Source of the DNA: Candidatus Puniceispirillum sp.
GTDB taxonomy: Bacteria > Pseudomonadota > Alphaproteobacteria > Caedimonadales > UBA1908
Length of the DNA stretch: 64,000 nucleotides
Reading direction: 5' to 3'
NCBI GenBank assembly: GCA_013822015.1
Contig: PNJU01000005.1
Coordinates: forward strand, 1 to 64,000
Below the pieces are notes generated by a model. The model worked only from the letters and a program-made list of their open reading frames with translations. It ran no database searches and was not told where the DNA came from. The position numbers were made by a program, and so were the translations under genes. Every line of letters begins with the position of its first letter. Within the stretch, counting starts at the first letter, position 1. Positions 26,077 to 34,904 of the stretch are shown here, in pieces.

Positions 26077-27366
26077 ATGTTTTTGGCTCTTCATAAAAAT
26101 AAGCTTCAGACCTTTTTGGTTGCGGGGCTGATGCTTTTTAGCCTGAGCGTTGTGCACACTGTTTTGAATACGACAAAATTAAGTGTGCTTATGGATGATT
26201 TGCCGGGGTCCATTCAAGGGGCCAAGGAATATGTTATCTACGTGCAATGCAGCCTGTTTGCGATCTTTGCACTTTTATACAGAAAAAAATATTTTCCCCA
26301 CCTGATGTTTGGCTCAGTTCTGGTGCTTCTTGGTGCTTTTGTGGTTTTTCATCTGGGCGTGGCGCAGCCACCGCGCCAGGCGGCGTACGGGTATTTTGTC
26401 ATGGCGCAGTTGTGGGGCCCTTTGAGCATGAGCTTTCTCTTTTGGGCTGTTGCAAATCAGACTTTTTCCTGGCAAGACGCGAAGTGGGCCTATCCTCTTT
26501 TGACCCTTTTTGCCTCCCTGGCTGTTGTGCTGACGACCCTTTTTATTGGTGGACTGACGTCTTTGCGCCACCAGGAAAGTGCCCAACTCTTCTTGACCCA
26601 GACCGGATATGTGCTCTTAGGGGCGCTCATTTTGTTCGCTATCGCCGCGTGGTGGGCCAAAGGGCTTGGGTTGCATAAGGGTAATGTCCCTGAAGAAGTT
26701 TCCTTCGCTCCCCATACGGCCGCCGCACTCGTCCAGCCCGCCCTTATATTCCTGATCACCCTTTCCATGGGCGTGTGCACGCGCCTTCTGGACACACTCC
26801 TCAAGCTGCAGCTTAGACTCCATGAGGGTGTCCAGGCGCTCTCCTACATGTATTTTATGGAGATGTATGGATATGCGACCGGGGGTGTGGGCGTCATCCT
26901 ATTTGTCTCAACCTTTTGGATCATTTGGCGGTGCGGATGGTTTAAGGGTGCGCTTGTGGCACCTCTGTTTACTGCGCTTTCATCGGTGGGGATACTGATA
27001 TGTGCGCAAACGGCCACCGCCCAGGGCGTCCTTGATTTTGATAATATGCCAGTCTTGCTGGCGGTGATCGCTCTGCAGTCAATGATTTTGAAGGGGTTGT
27101 ATGTGTTGTTCTTTGCAACAAAAGAGATGGCGTATATCCCCATGGACGGCGCCATGCGGGTGCGCGCAAAGCTTGTCATAGATTTTCTTTGTGCAGGCTT
27201 GGCACTGTTGCTGAGTAACTTTGTCGGTCAAAAGATCTTTACGCATCTTGCCCATGGGCAAACGCAGATGTTTCTAGGCGTGATTGTGATGGTCAGCCTG
27301 GTTTGGGTTGGTAGCGTTTTTGGTTTGGCAAAAATCTTACCGCATCAAAAAAAGCCCAATGCTTAA
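26077..27366 (+). CDS. ATP/ADP translocase-family (TLC/NTT) nucleotide carrier, short form
   Basis: 429 residues, about 11-12 hydrophobic helices. Family marks: YFVMAQLWG (106-114), LFWAVANQTFSWQDAK (121-136), and FFATKEMAYIPMDGAMRVRAK (about 343-363), matching the TKEMAYIPL signature of TLC carriers. These transporters exchange host ATP for bacterial ADP, or import other nucleotides, across the inner membrane. They occur almost only in obligate intracellular bacteria and plastids. At 429 residues it is shorter than the roughly 500 usual for the family, so substrate and mode (exchange or proton symport) cannot be assigned. Converges with psuG, overlapping its end by 4 bp. It is a separate unit downstream of tRNA-Val. 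Confidence 0.9.
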   Translation: MFLALHKNKLQTFLVAGLMLFSLSVVHTVLNTTKLSVLMDDLPGSIQGAKEYVIYVQCSLFAIFALLYRKKYFPHLMFGSVLVLLGAFVVFHLGVAQPPRQAAYGYFVMAQLWGPLSMSFLFWAVANQTFSWQDAKWAYPLLTLFASLAVVLTTLFIGGLTSLRHQESAQLFLTQTGYVLLGALILFAIAAWWAKGLGLHKGNVPEEVSFAPHTAAALVQPALIFLITLSMGVCTRLLDTLLKLQLRLHEGVQALSYMYFMEMYGYATGGVGVILFVSTFWIIWRCGWFKGALVAPLFTALSSVGILICAQTATAQGVLDFDNMPVLLAVIALQSMILKGLYVLFFATKEMAYIPMDGAMRVRAKLVIDFLCAGLALLLSNFVGQKIFTHLAHGQTQMFLGVIVMVSLVWVGSVFGLAKILPHQKKPNA

Positions 27367-28271
27367 ACGCGCCTCTCTTGCAGGGCCAGAGCGGCTGCGA
27401 TTTCCCCTGCCGTGTGTGCGTTTTGCACAAGAAGGGCCTTATTGGCCACCAAGCTTTTCCCTTGGGTTAGACTTGCCATGGTCTTGAGAAGAAAGGGTGT
27501 GACTGCCTTTCCAGTAATCCCTTGAGCGTGACCATCCTGAATGGCTTTTTCGATAGCCTCTTCAATGTCTTGTTTTGAAAGGGCGTTTTGCGTGGGAATA
27601 GGATTGGAGAAAAGGAGCCCGCCAAGATTTAAAGACAAATGTGTGTCCAGAACACGGGCGGCTTCTATCGCGTCGCAAACGGATTTACCAAGTGCTGGGC
27701 CGCCACGCGCCCAAAAGAGGGCGAACGCTCCGTCCCCGTATCCCACGATGGGTACGCCCAGGGTTTCCAAGAACTCCAGCGTCTTGGGCACGTCCAAAAT
27801 TGATTTGACACCACTGGCCACAACCCCCACAGGAAAGGTCTTTAAGGCGTGCAGGTCCGCAGATATATCAAAGGTTTCTTCCGCTCCCCGGTGCACGCCG
27901 CCAAGGCCGCCTGTGGCGAAGATACGGATGCCCGCCATATGGGCCAGTTTCAAGGTTGCGGATACGGTCGTCGCCCCAAGACGCTTTTGCGCAAGGCAAT
28001 AGCCAATGTCAGCCACACTCAGCTTTAAGACGTCTGTGGCCTTTGCAAGGTATGCGAGTTCCTCGTCCTCAAGACCTATGTGGATGCGCCCATCCATCAC
28101 AGCTATAACGGCCGGGGTGGCGCCCGCGGCGCGCACGGCCCGCATCATGGCGTGGGTCACGTCTTCGTTGTCGGGGTAGGGGAGGCCGTGGGCAATGACC
28201 GTGGATTCCAAGGCCACGAGGGGACGCTTTTCTTTAAGTGCCTCACGGACCTCTAAGCTGTATGTAAGCAT
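27363..28271 (-). CDS. psuG: Pseudouridine-5'-phosphate glycosidase
   Basis: 302 residues, the usual length. It splits pseudouridine 5'-phosphate into uracil and ribose 5-phosphate. Family marks: ALESTVIAHGLPYPDN near residue 21, then IFATGGLGGVHRGAEETFDISADL (about 115-138) and VVASGVKSILDVPKTLEFLETLGVP (about 150). It overlaps the end of the kinase gene by 19 bp, so the two enzymes are translationally coupled. Degradation of modified nucleosides is unexpected in a reduced intracellular bacterium. Confidence 0.95.
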   Translation of the reverse strand: MLTYSLEVREALKEKRPLVALESTVIAHGLPYPDNEDVTHAMMRAVRAAGATPAVIAVMDGRIHIGLEDEELAYLAKATDVLKLSVADIGYCLAQKRLGATTVSATLKLAHMAGIRIFATGGLGGVHRGAEETFDISADLHALKTFPVGVVASGVKSILDVPKTLEFLETLGVPIVGYGDGAFALFWARGGPALGKSVCDAIEAARVLDTHLSLNLGGLLFSNPIPTQNALSKQDIEEAIEKAIQDGHAQGITGKAVTPFLLKTMASLTQGKSLVANKALLVQNAHTAGEIAAALALQERRV

Positions 28272-29107
28272 GGGTTGAGCCTGTCTAAATGTTCTTTGGC
28301 TCTTAACATACCTGCTTTTAAGGCGTTCTCATAGACACTAGGGTTCTGGGTCATATGGGCAATGGCGCCGGCCGTAAAGGCGTCTCCTGCGCCGTGGGTG
28401 GAGGCGAGGGGGCGTGTGAAGGCGAGCGCTGCCTCAAAGTGTGACGCGTGCCCGGTAAAGCACCAGGCGCCTTTGGCACCTTCTGTGACAAAGACATAGC
28501 TTGCGCCGCGCGCAAGGTACATGCGCGCTCCTTTTTCCAGGTTATCGCCGCACTCTGCTGCAAAACGCAGCTCTCCCGCGTTGAGAAAAAGGGCGTCAAC
28601 GCGCGAGAGGTCTTTGGGTATACGCCGTGTTTTTTCAGGGGTGACTGTGGTGAGGTAGAGTTTGGTGTCCTGGGGCGCTTCTTCAAGGAGCGCCTCTAAA
28701 AAAGACTCCGGCAGGTCTGTGTCCATAATCCAGGTAGTTTTGTCCGCGAGAAAGGGAAGCCAGGGACGCGCGTCATGGGCGCGAAGTGCGTCTAAAAGAG
28801 CCGTGTCACAAAAGGTCTCCTCAAGGTGTCCATTGGCGCCGTACGCAAGATAGACCTCACCCGTGGAGCCTTGCTGGATGTGTAGTTTATGGGGAAGGTC
28901 TGCCTCCTCAAGCCACGCGCGTACGCGGTCTCCATGGGCGTCAGTCCCCACACAGCTGTGCAGCTCACATGCAAGTCCCAAGGACAAGAAGTGACGCGCC
29001 AGGTTGGTGCACACCCCGCCGAGGGTAAGGGTGGCGCGCCCCTGGGTGACAACGCGGTCCACAAGAGCGCCCCCGATACAGGCAAGGGTGTGCACGCGGC
29101 TAGGCAT
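28253..29107 (-). CDS. psuK: PfkB-family kinase, pseudouridine kinase
   Basis: 284 residues. N-terminal nucleoside-binding region ACIGGALVDRVV and LGGVCTNLARHFLSLGL; C-terminal ATP site and catalytic base in THGAGDAFTAGAIAHM (GAGD). PfkB sugar kinases phosphorylate many substrates; assignment to pseudouridine rests on its overlap with psuG, as in the psuKG operon of enterobacteria. Product would feed directly into the downstream glycosidase. It is preceded by the flavodoxin-like gene, 12 bp upstream. Confidence 0.9.
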   Translation of the reverse strand: MPSRVHTLACIGGALVDRVVTQGRATLTLGGVCTNLARHFLSLGLACELHSCVGTDAHGDRVRAWLEEADLPHKLHIQQGSTGEVYLAYGANGHLEETFCDTALLDALRAHDARPWLPFLADKTTWIMDTDLPESFLEALLEEAPQDTKLYLTTVTPEKTRRIPKDLSRVDALFLNAGELRFAAECGDNLEKGARMYLARGASYVFVTEGAKGAWCFTGHASHFEAALAFTRPLASTHGAGDAFTAGAIAHMTQNPSVYENALKAGMLRAKEHLDRLNPCLHTA

Positions 29108-29119
29108 ATGAAGCTTACT

Positions 29120-29686
29120 TTAAGCCGCTTTCTTGGCCCAGTTCGCGACGCGCTCTCCAAAAAGGCGTGCTGTTTCAAGGTCGCCTGGGAAAGGGCCTTC
29201 ATCAGGAGAACTATCGGCTGGGGATTGCGCCAGCGCTCCGCTAAAGCCGCCCAGATAGTTGATGTCATTGCGTACAGCAGCCTTTGTGCTGGAGGCGATC
29301 ATCCCTGTGCCAACCCAGGCCATACCGTGTTGCATGGCAAGGGTCATGAGATAGGAAATGGTTGCGCCTTTGTCTCCGTTCATGGAGGCAGAGTTGGTGA
29401 ATCCTGCGGCAATCTTGTCTTTCCAGGCTTGCTCGAACCAGGGTTTTGAGCTGGCGTCGGCGAATTTTTTGAACTGCCAAGGGGCGCCTCCCATGTAGGT
29501 TGGGCAGCCAAAGACAATGGCGGAAGACGCCTTGAGGGTTTCCCATTGCTCCGGCGTGATATTGCCTTCGGCGTCGATGGTGATGAGGGTTGTGTCACAC
29601 ACGGCGGCTGCCCCTTTTTCAACGGCTTGGGCTTGTTTGACCGTATGTCCGTAACCCGAGAAATAAACGATGGCGACTTTTGTCAT
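29120..29686 (-). CDS. Flavodoxin-like NAD(P)H:quinone/FMN reductase (WrbA-type)
   Basis: 188 residues. FMN-binding loop VAIVYFSGYGHTVKQA at 4-19, then FGCPTYMGGAPWQFKKFAD (about 59-77) and TNSASMNGDKGATISYLM (about 96-113), the three FMN-contacting loops of the WrbA family. Such enzymes reduce quinones with two electrons and protect against redox cycling in the cytoplasm. It is the first gene of the minus-strand run with psuK and psuG; the metabolic link, if any, is not obvious. Confidence 0.85.
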   Translation of the reverse strand: MTKVAIVYFSGYGHTVKQAQAVEKGAAAVCDTTLITIDAEGNITPEQWETLKASSAIVFGCPTYMGGAPWQFKKFADASSKPWFEQAWKDKIAAGFTNSASMNGDKGATISYLMTLAMQHGMAWVGTGMIASSTKAAVRNDINYLGGFSGALAQSPADSSPDEGPFPGDLETARLFGERVANWAKKAA

Positions 29687-29817
29687 GGTGCGTACTCCCT
29701 TTTTTATGTTGTGGTGAACCTAGTCTATCAGCTTTGTGTGCCCCCCACCAGCCACCCTCTTTCCATGGAGGGCTGCCTCGCGTATTCTGTTGCAAAAACG
29801 GGAGCACAAAAACCAAG

Positions 29818-30498
29818 ATGACACAGGACGCAAGCGGACACCGCTCAAGGCTGCGCAAGCGCTTTTTAGATGGCGCCGATTTGGCGGTGGCGGATTATGA
29901 GCTTTTGGAGCTTCTCCTTTACGCTGCCCACGCGCGCTCCGACATGAAGCCACTGGCCAAACGCTTGCTGCGCACCTTTGGTAACCTGTCAAAGGTTGTA
30001 CGCGCCTCACCAGAAGAGCTGGCACGCGTGGAGGGCATGGGTCCTGCGGCAGTGGCAAGCATTAAGGTTGTGGAGACCATGGTGCAAAAGGTGCTTCTCG
30101 AGGAGGTGCAAGAAAACCCCGTGATCGATTCCTGGGACAGGCTCATCAGTTTTTGCCGTATCTCCATGGGCCACTTGCCTCGGGAGGAGTTTCGACTCTT
30201 GTTCCTGGACAAGCGCAACCGCCTTATCACCCAGGAGATCCAGCAAGTGGGTACCATTGACCAGGCGGCCGTCTACCCCCGTGAGGTCGTCAAGCGCGCT
30301 CTTGATGTGGGGGCAAGTGCCCTCATCCTTGTGCACAACCACCCTAGCGGTGACCCCACGCCTTCCCAAGCAGATATTGACATCACCCAGCGCATCATCA
30401 CCGCCGCCAAGGGTGTCGACGTGCGCATCCATGACCATGTGATCATTGCCAAAGATAAGCATACGTCCCTGCGCGCCCAGGGGTTGATTTCAGGGTGA
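29818..30498 (+). CDS. radC: RadC-family JAB/MPN-domain protein
   Basis: 226 residues from ATG 29818; the frame is open upstream but homologues begin near this GHRSRLRKRFL segment. Helix-hairpin-helix about 64-85 (EELARVEGMGPAAVASI); JAMM metal site His173, His175 and Asp186 in HNHPSGDPTPSQADID. The historic role in DNA repair is disputed and the activity is unknown. It starts divergently from the flavodoxin-like gene. Confidence 0.92.
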   Translation: MTQDASGHRSRLRKRFLDGADLAVADYELLELLLYAAHARSDMKPLAKRLLRTFGNLSKVVRASPEELARVEGMGPAAVASIKVVETMVQKVLLEEVQENPVIDSWDRLISFCRISMGHLPREEFRLLFLDKRNRLITQEIQQVGTIDQAAVYPREVVKRALDVGASALILVHNHPSGDPTPSQADIDITQRIITAAKGVDVRIHDHVIIAKDKHTSLRAQGLISG

Positions 30499-30545
30499 GA
30501 GTCCGGTACCCCTTAGCCTTGTTACTAGCTTTGGCGGGGTGTGCC

Positions 30546-31139
30546 ATGGATCAAAATATTACTTACTACGATGAAAACGCCTCAGGGTTTCACGCGCGTA
30601 CAAAAGATACGGATCTCTCTTCGGAATACGACGCTTTTGTAAAGGTGCTGGCGCCTTCCCGACGCGTCCTTGATGCCGGGTGCGGGGTTGGGCGCGACTT
30701 GGTGCCACTCATGGAGCGCGGGTGTGACGTGAGCGCCTTTGATGCGTCCCAGGAAATGGTGGCGCTGGCGCGAGAGGCGGCGCCAACAGTCACTGTCACT
30801 CAGATGAGCTTCCAAGATTTGGACGCAGTCGCCCGCTATGACGGGATCTGGGCACAGCTTAGCCTCATCCATGTGCCCTACGAGGAAACACGCGCGGTCT
30901 TTGAAAAAATCCACGCCTGCTTGACGGACGGAGGTATTTTTTACGCCACCTATAAGTATGGAGAGGCGTCCATGGCCAGCAAAGGGCGCATTTTTTGGAA
31001 TATGACGGAAGTCACCATCTTGCCCTATTTGGAGGGGCTTTTTGAGGTCATCAGCCTTAGCGTCGTGCCGGACACCCGCAGCCGCGTCAGTCCCAGTGAT
31101 GCTGCCAAAATTCTTCAAGTATTGGTGAAGAAACTTTAG
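30546..31139 (+). CDS. Class I SAM-dependent methyltransferase
   Basis: 197 residues from ATG 30546, preceded by GGCGGGG. A longer form starting with GTG at 30495 overlaps the radC stop and adds LALLLALAGCA, which happens to look like a lipobox; homologous small methyltransferases begin at MDxxxxYYxENA, so I prefer the shorter cytoplasmic form. Motif I is VLDAGCGVGRDLVPL; the acidic ribose ligand lies in VSAFDASQEMV; a post-motif IWAQLSLIHVPYEE follows. It resembles the TehB/UbiE-like group of unknown substrate. Confidence 0.85.
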   Translation: MDQNITYYDENASGFHARTKDTDLSSEYDAFVKVLAPSRRVLDAGCGVGRDLVPLMERGCDVSAFDASQEMVALAREAAPTVTVTQMSFQDLDAVARYDGIWAQLSLIHVPYEETRAVFEKIHACLTDGGIFYATYKYGEASMASKGRIFWNMTEVTILPYLEGLFEVISLSVVPDTRSRVSPSDAAKILQVLVKKL

Positions 31140-31245
31140 ACTTAGACATTTCAATGGTGCACCAAGGGGGAGGGCGACCTATGTTCTCCGCAGCTCTTAC
31201 ATGTTACTGTAAAGATAAACAACATACAGGGTGAGGTGTTTTAAA

Positions 31246-31791
31246 ATGTTGCGTTATGTTTTTCTGTGCGCTTTGTGTTTTTTTTCAAAAGATTCATACG
31301 GAGCGACTTTTGAAGAAGCCATCAAGCAAGACCGCTTCTTCGTTGAGCCCAGCGCCGAAAATCTCAAAGAGATGCATGAAGCCTCAACCCTTGTCATAGG
31401 GTGTATAGACTTTCGTTTGCGAGACGAATTGAAGCGGTTTTTGAAGGACAGCTTGTCGCTGCTTGATGACTATGACGAGGTGACTCTGCCAGGTGCCAGC
31501 CTTGCCTTTGTTGAGAAAAAATATCCCCACTGGACCCAGACAATAGAAGAGGTTACGAAGCTGGTGCAAAGTCTGCACAAGGTCAAGCGGGTTATCTTCG
31601 TTGACCATATGGGGTGCGGGGCCTACACCCTCCTAAGGGGGAAAGACCGTGTAAAGACACCTGATCTAGAGCGCGCCGAGCACATGAGTGTCCTTAAGGA
31701 GGCGGAGCAAAGGATGAAGGCGCGTTTTCCAAATCTGGAGGTGTACGGCTTCATTCTCGGGCTTGATGGAAACGTAGAGCAGATTAAATAG
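31246..31791 (+). CDS. Exported beta-carbonic-anhydrase-like protein
   Basis: 181 residues from ATG 31246 (a GTG at 31231 is in frame, but the ATG follows GGGTGAGG). Signal peptide residues 1-20. The beta-carbonic-anhydrase metal site is visible: Cys53-Ile-Asp55-Phe-Arg57 and His121-Met-Gly-Cys124 (HMGCGAY), with LPGAS between them and a late YGFILGLDGNVEQIK. Family members interconvert CO2 and bicarbonate with zinc held by two Cys and one His. An exported member would act in the periplasm or outside the cell. The length is slightly below the usual 200-220, so full activity is uncertain. Confidence 0.75.
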   Translation: MLRYVFLCALCFFSKDSYGATFEEAIKQDRFFVEPSAENLKEMHEASTLVIGCIDFRLRDELKRFLKDSLSLLDDYDEVTLPGASLAFVEKKYPHWTQTIEEVTKLVQSLHKVKRVIFVDHMGCGAYTLLRGKDRVKTPDLERAEHMSVLKEAEQRMKARFPNLEVYGFILGLDGNVEQIK

Positions 31792-31820
31792 TGCCACTGG
31801 ATTGAGGCACTATTCGCCCA

Positions 31821-31852
31821 GGCGGGATCTGTGATAGAGCCCGCCTTTTCTT
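31821..31852 (+). terminator. Terminator after 31246 gene
   Basis: GGCGGG (31821-31826) pairs with CCCGCC (31840-31845), followed by TTTTCTT. A second hairpin AGTGCC/GGCACT (about 31792-31811) sits directly after the stop. The convergent Sel1 gene ends at 31857. Confidence 0.75.
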
Positions 31853-31856
31853 ATGG

Positions 31857-33827
31857 CTAGCCCAGATAAACCCGATGTGAGCGGGCAGGGCTGAGGCTGT
31901 AGGCCTTTTCGTTTTGTGCGCTCTTGCCCTTAAAAAGACGGCTCAGTATGCCTGCCGGTTGCGTGCGCACCTGGCTCAAAAGGATCAAGTTTTCTTTGGC
32001 CTCACTCAGGTTGCGCTGGGCCGCCTCATGGAGAAGAGCTTTGGCGCGAAGGGGATCGCGGGTAACACCGCGGCTTTCTAAATACAAAACCGCCAAGTTG
32101 TTTTGGGCTCTGGTGTCATGGGACGCGATGGCGCGTTCATAGTAATTCTTTGCTTTTTCATAATCTCTTTTGACACCCCAGCCCTGGGCATGCATAAGGC
32201 CTAAGTTCACAAAAGCGTCGATGTGATTTTGATCGGCGGCTTGCTCAAAAAGAGCCAAGGCTTGGGCGTAGTCTTTTTTAACCCCAATGCCTTCAAAGTA
32301 GCACCAGCCAAGATTAAAGAGTCCAAGGCTGCTCCCCCTCTGGGCGGCAGCCTGGTAGAAGCCCAGCGCCTTATCTAGATCCTGGGGCACGTCTTGCCCA
32401 GTTTCATAGAGGTATCCGGCGGTTGCGTCTGCTGCGGCGTGACCGAGGTTTGCGGCCTGGGTCAAATAGGCAAGGGCTTTATCAGGATCGTAGGGCGCGC
32501 GTTCGCCGTCTAGGTGCGCAAGGGCCATGAGAAAAGCGGCCTCGTCATGGTCCAGCTCTGCTGCTTGCCTAAAGTAATCAAAGGCTCGGGCGTGATCCGC
32601 CTCGACGCCGTCACCGCTCCAAAAACAGTAACCGAGTTTATAAAGGGAGTCGGGGCACCCGAGCTCGGCCGCCCTTGTATAGAAGTCGATCCCGAGGGCA
32701 GGGTCATTGCCGTCCTCGGAAAAATAATATTGGGCAAGGTTGAAGAGGGCAAAAACATTGTCTTTTTCTGCCGCCTGCTTGAAAAGGGCAATCCCCTTTG
32801 TCACGTCTTGGGGCACGTGGGTCCCGCTTTTGTAGAGGTAGCCTAAAAAGTTCTGGGCGTCCGCAGATCCCATGGCGATGGCTTGATCGAAAAGGGTCAG
32901 CGCCTTGGAAAGACTGGCGGTGCAGCCCCGTCCTTCAAGGATGGCCCACGCCGCCTTAAAGACGCCTTCTGGGTGACCGTTGCGCCCGGCTTCTTCAAAC
33001 CAGTGGAGGGCTTTAGCGTCATCTTTGTCGGTGGCGTTTCCATGCTCATAGGCCTTTGCCAGCATAAAACACGCATCGGCGTCGCCTTGGCTTGCGGCGC
33101 GCTCCAGCCACAGGAAAGCTTTTTCAGAGTCTTGCTGTGTGCCTTCCCCGTACATATAGGCGCAGGCGACCCAGTACTGGCCATCGCGGGCGCTTTGCTC
33201 GGCGGCCTTGAGTGCCCACACAAAGGACGCTTCCAGATCTTCGGGCGCGTCCTCTCCGTAGTAATATATTTTACTTAAGTTAAGTTGTGCCGTTGGGTTC
33301 CCGTCTTGGGCCGCAAGCGTAAGATAATGCAGCCCCTTGTCTGAGTCTTTGGGACCACCTTCACCGGTGAGGTACATGAAGCCGAGATTCGTGTAGGCGA
33401 GGGATTCTTGCGCGCTTGCGGCCTCTTCATAGAGGGTGCGCGCCTCGTCGGGACGTTTCTCGCCGGCCCATCCCATGCGGTAAAAGTACGCCATGGCACA
33501 CGCTGCCCCCATGTGGCCTTGCTTATAAGCTTGGGTGAACCAGTAAAGAGAGCGCTCTAAATCAACGCTGGTGCCGTGACCCTCTTCATAGAAAAGCCCG
33601 AGGTTGTATTGGGCAAGGGAATACCCTGCGTCTGCAGCTTTTTTTGTCCAAGAAAAGGCAAGGCTTTGGTCTTGCAGCACACTGTGACCCAGGTGATAGC
33701 GCACACCCAGCTCAAACATGGCCTCCACGTCGCACTCTTGGGCGCGCAGCTCAAGGGCGGCCAGCTCCTCAGGAGCAATAACTTCTTCCTCGGCCTCATA
33801 AGTAATGGTCTGTTTTGTCATCGCCAT
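31857..33827 (-). CDS. Large Sel1-repeat protein
   Basis: 656 residues, nearly all Sel1-like repeats of about 36 residues (for example AQYNLGLFYEEGHGTSVDLER, AFVNLGLMHAQGWGVKRDYEKA), roughly 16 in total. These form an alpha-alpha solenoid that binds other proteins; in host-associated bacteria such proteins often act at the host interface. No signal peptide (starts MAMTKQTITYEAEEE), and the end is a basic, non-repeat tail (LSRLFKGKSAQNEK). It is the last of three tandem Sel1 genes on one strand (33 bp after its neighbour). Whether it is exported by a signal-independent system cannot be seen. Confidence 0.93.
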   Translation of the reverse strand: MAMTKQTITYEAEEEVIAPEELAALELRAQECDVEAMFELGVRYHLGHSVLQDQSLAFSWTKKAADAGYSLAQYNLGLFYEEGHGTSVDLERSLYWFTQAYKQGHMGAACAMAYFYRMGWAGEKRPDEARTLYEEAASAQESLAYTNLGFMYLTGEGGPKDSDKGLHYLTLAAQDGNPTAQLNLSKIYYYGEDAPEDLEASFVWALKAAEQSARDGQYWVACAYMYGEGTQQDSEKAFLWLERAASQGDADACFMLAKAYEHGNATDKDDAKALHWFEEAGRNGHPEGVFKAAWAILEGRGCTASLSKALTLFDQAIAMGSADAQNFLGYLYKSGTHVPQDVTKGIALFKQAAEKDNVFALFNLAQYYFSEDGNDPALGIDFYTRAAELGCPDSLYKLGYCFWSGDGVEADHARAFDYFRQAAELDHDEAAFLMALAHLDGERAPYDPDKALAYLTQAANLGHAAADATAGYLYETGQDVPQDLDKALGFYQAAAQRGSSLGLFNLGWCYFEGIGVKKDYAQALALFEQAADQNHIDAFVNLGLMHAQGWGVKRDYEKAKNYYERAIASHDTRAQNNLAVLYLESRGVTRDPLRAKALLHEAAQRNLSEAKENLILLSQVRTQPAGILSRLFKGKSAQNEKAYSLSPARSHRVYLG

Positions 33828-33860
33828 GATGTTACGCGTTTCCTTGTGAACGGATGTGTT

Positions 33861-34874
33861 TTATCTCTTAAAGACCTTAAGTAGCATGCCAAGGATCCCC
33901 CGTCCACGTGTGAGCCCCCATCCCTTGTTATTTTCAAGATTCTCCTTGGCCTCTTCACACCCAAGGGCGGCGGCTTTTTCAAAAAGGGCAATGGCCTTCG
34001 CGCGGTCTTTGGTCACGCCTTTTCCCTCCATATAAAGCACACCTAAATTATTCATGGCCATGGGGTCTTCATGTGCGACGGCCCGCTCATAACATTCTTT
34101 TGCCTTTGTATAGTCTTGGGGAGTGCCGTGTCCCTCTTCATACATAAGCCCAAGTGGGAAGAATGCATCAGCTTCGTCCATTTGTGTTGCTTGGGTCATA
34201 AGATCAAAGGCGCGTTTGTAATCCACCGAGACGCCATTACCATGATAGTACAAGCGTCCAAGGTTACTTTTGGCCGCCGCATCGCCTTGATCTGCAGCCA
34301 GTGTGAAAAGCTCGAAGGCGCGTGTGTAGTCTACCGGAACGCCTTCGCCCTGATAATATAAGCGTCCAAGGTTACTCTGTGCCAGTCCGTCGCCTCGCTC
34401 CGCGGCCAGGGTATAGTAATGAATGGCTTGAGCCAGATCCTTAGGTGTTCCTTGCCCCGTTTCAAACATGAAACCTAGGCTAGCTGCTGCCGAAGCGTCG
34501 CCGTGTTCAGTCGCCTTTTTGAGCCAATAGACAGATTGGGACAAATCCTTCGCTGTGCCGTATCCGTGATTGTAAAAAAGGCCAAGAATATGCTGCGCGC
34601 CTGCGTGGCCTTGTCTGGCTGCTTTGTTTGCCCATGTGAAGGCGAGGGTGTCATCTTTTGGGACGCCGTCCCCTACGTGGTAAGCGCCACTTAACTCAAA
34701 GCAAGCGTCTACATCCCCTTTTTCTGCGCGTGCCTGCAGGTCCTTAATCTGTTTTTGCGTGAGGGCAGGGAGGCTTGACGAGGCTTCTTCTGCTGCGGCG
34801 ATTACCTGCGTGGTGAGAACAAAAAGTGCGCTCCCAAGCAGTGCTGTGCGTGCAAGATGTGAAAACGAAGTCAT
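33861..34874 (-). CDS. Exported Sel1-repeat protein
   Basis: 337 residues with a clear signal peptide (TALLGSALFVLTTQVIAAAEE) and about seven Sel1 repeats (AQHILGLFYNHGYGTAKDLSQ, AMNNLGVLYMEGKGVTKDRAKA). The C terminus is short and basic (GILGMLLKVFKR), a pattern shared in weaker form with the other two. Predicted to be periplasmic or secreted. The closest neighbours are two larger Sel1 proteins on either side, so it probably derives from them by duplication and loss of repeats. Confidence 0.92.
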   Translation of the reverse strand: MTSFSHLARTALLGSALFVLTTQVIAAAEEASSSLPALTQKQIKDLQARAEKGDVDACFELSGAYHVGDGVPKDDTLAFTWANKAARQGHAGAQHILGLFYNHGYGTAKDLSQSVYWLKKATEHGDASAAASLGFMFETGQGTPKDLAQAIHYYTLAAERGDGLAQSNLGRLYYQGEGVPVDYTRAFELFTLAADQGDAAAKSNLGRLYYHGNGVSVDYKRAFDLMTQATQMDEADAFFPLGLMYEEGHGTPQDYTKAKECYERAVAHEDPMAMNNLGVLYMEGKGVTKDRAKAIALFEKAAALGCEEAKENLENNKGWGLTRGRGILGMLLKVFKR

Positions 34875-34904
34875 GGGGGATAAGCCCTTATGGTGTGGGG
34901 GTGT

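Noticed and set aside
30495-30546. Lipoprotein signal (LALLLALAGCA) on the methyltransferase
   Set aside because: It arises only if translation starts at a GTG overlapping the radC stop. The homologous start is the ATG at 30546, and the enzyme type is cytoplasmic.
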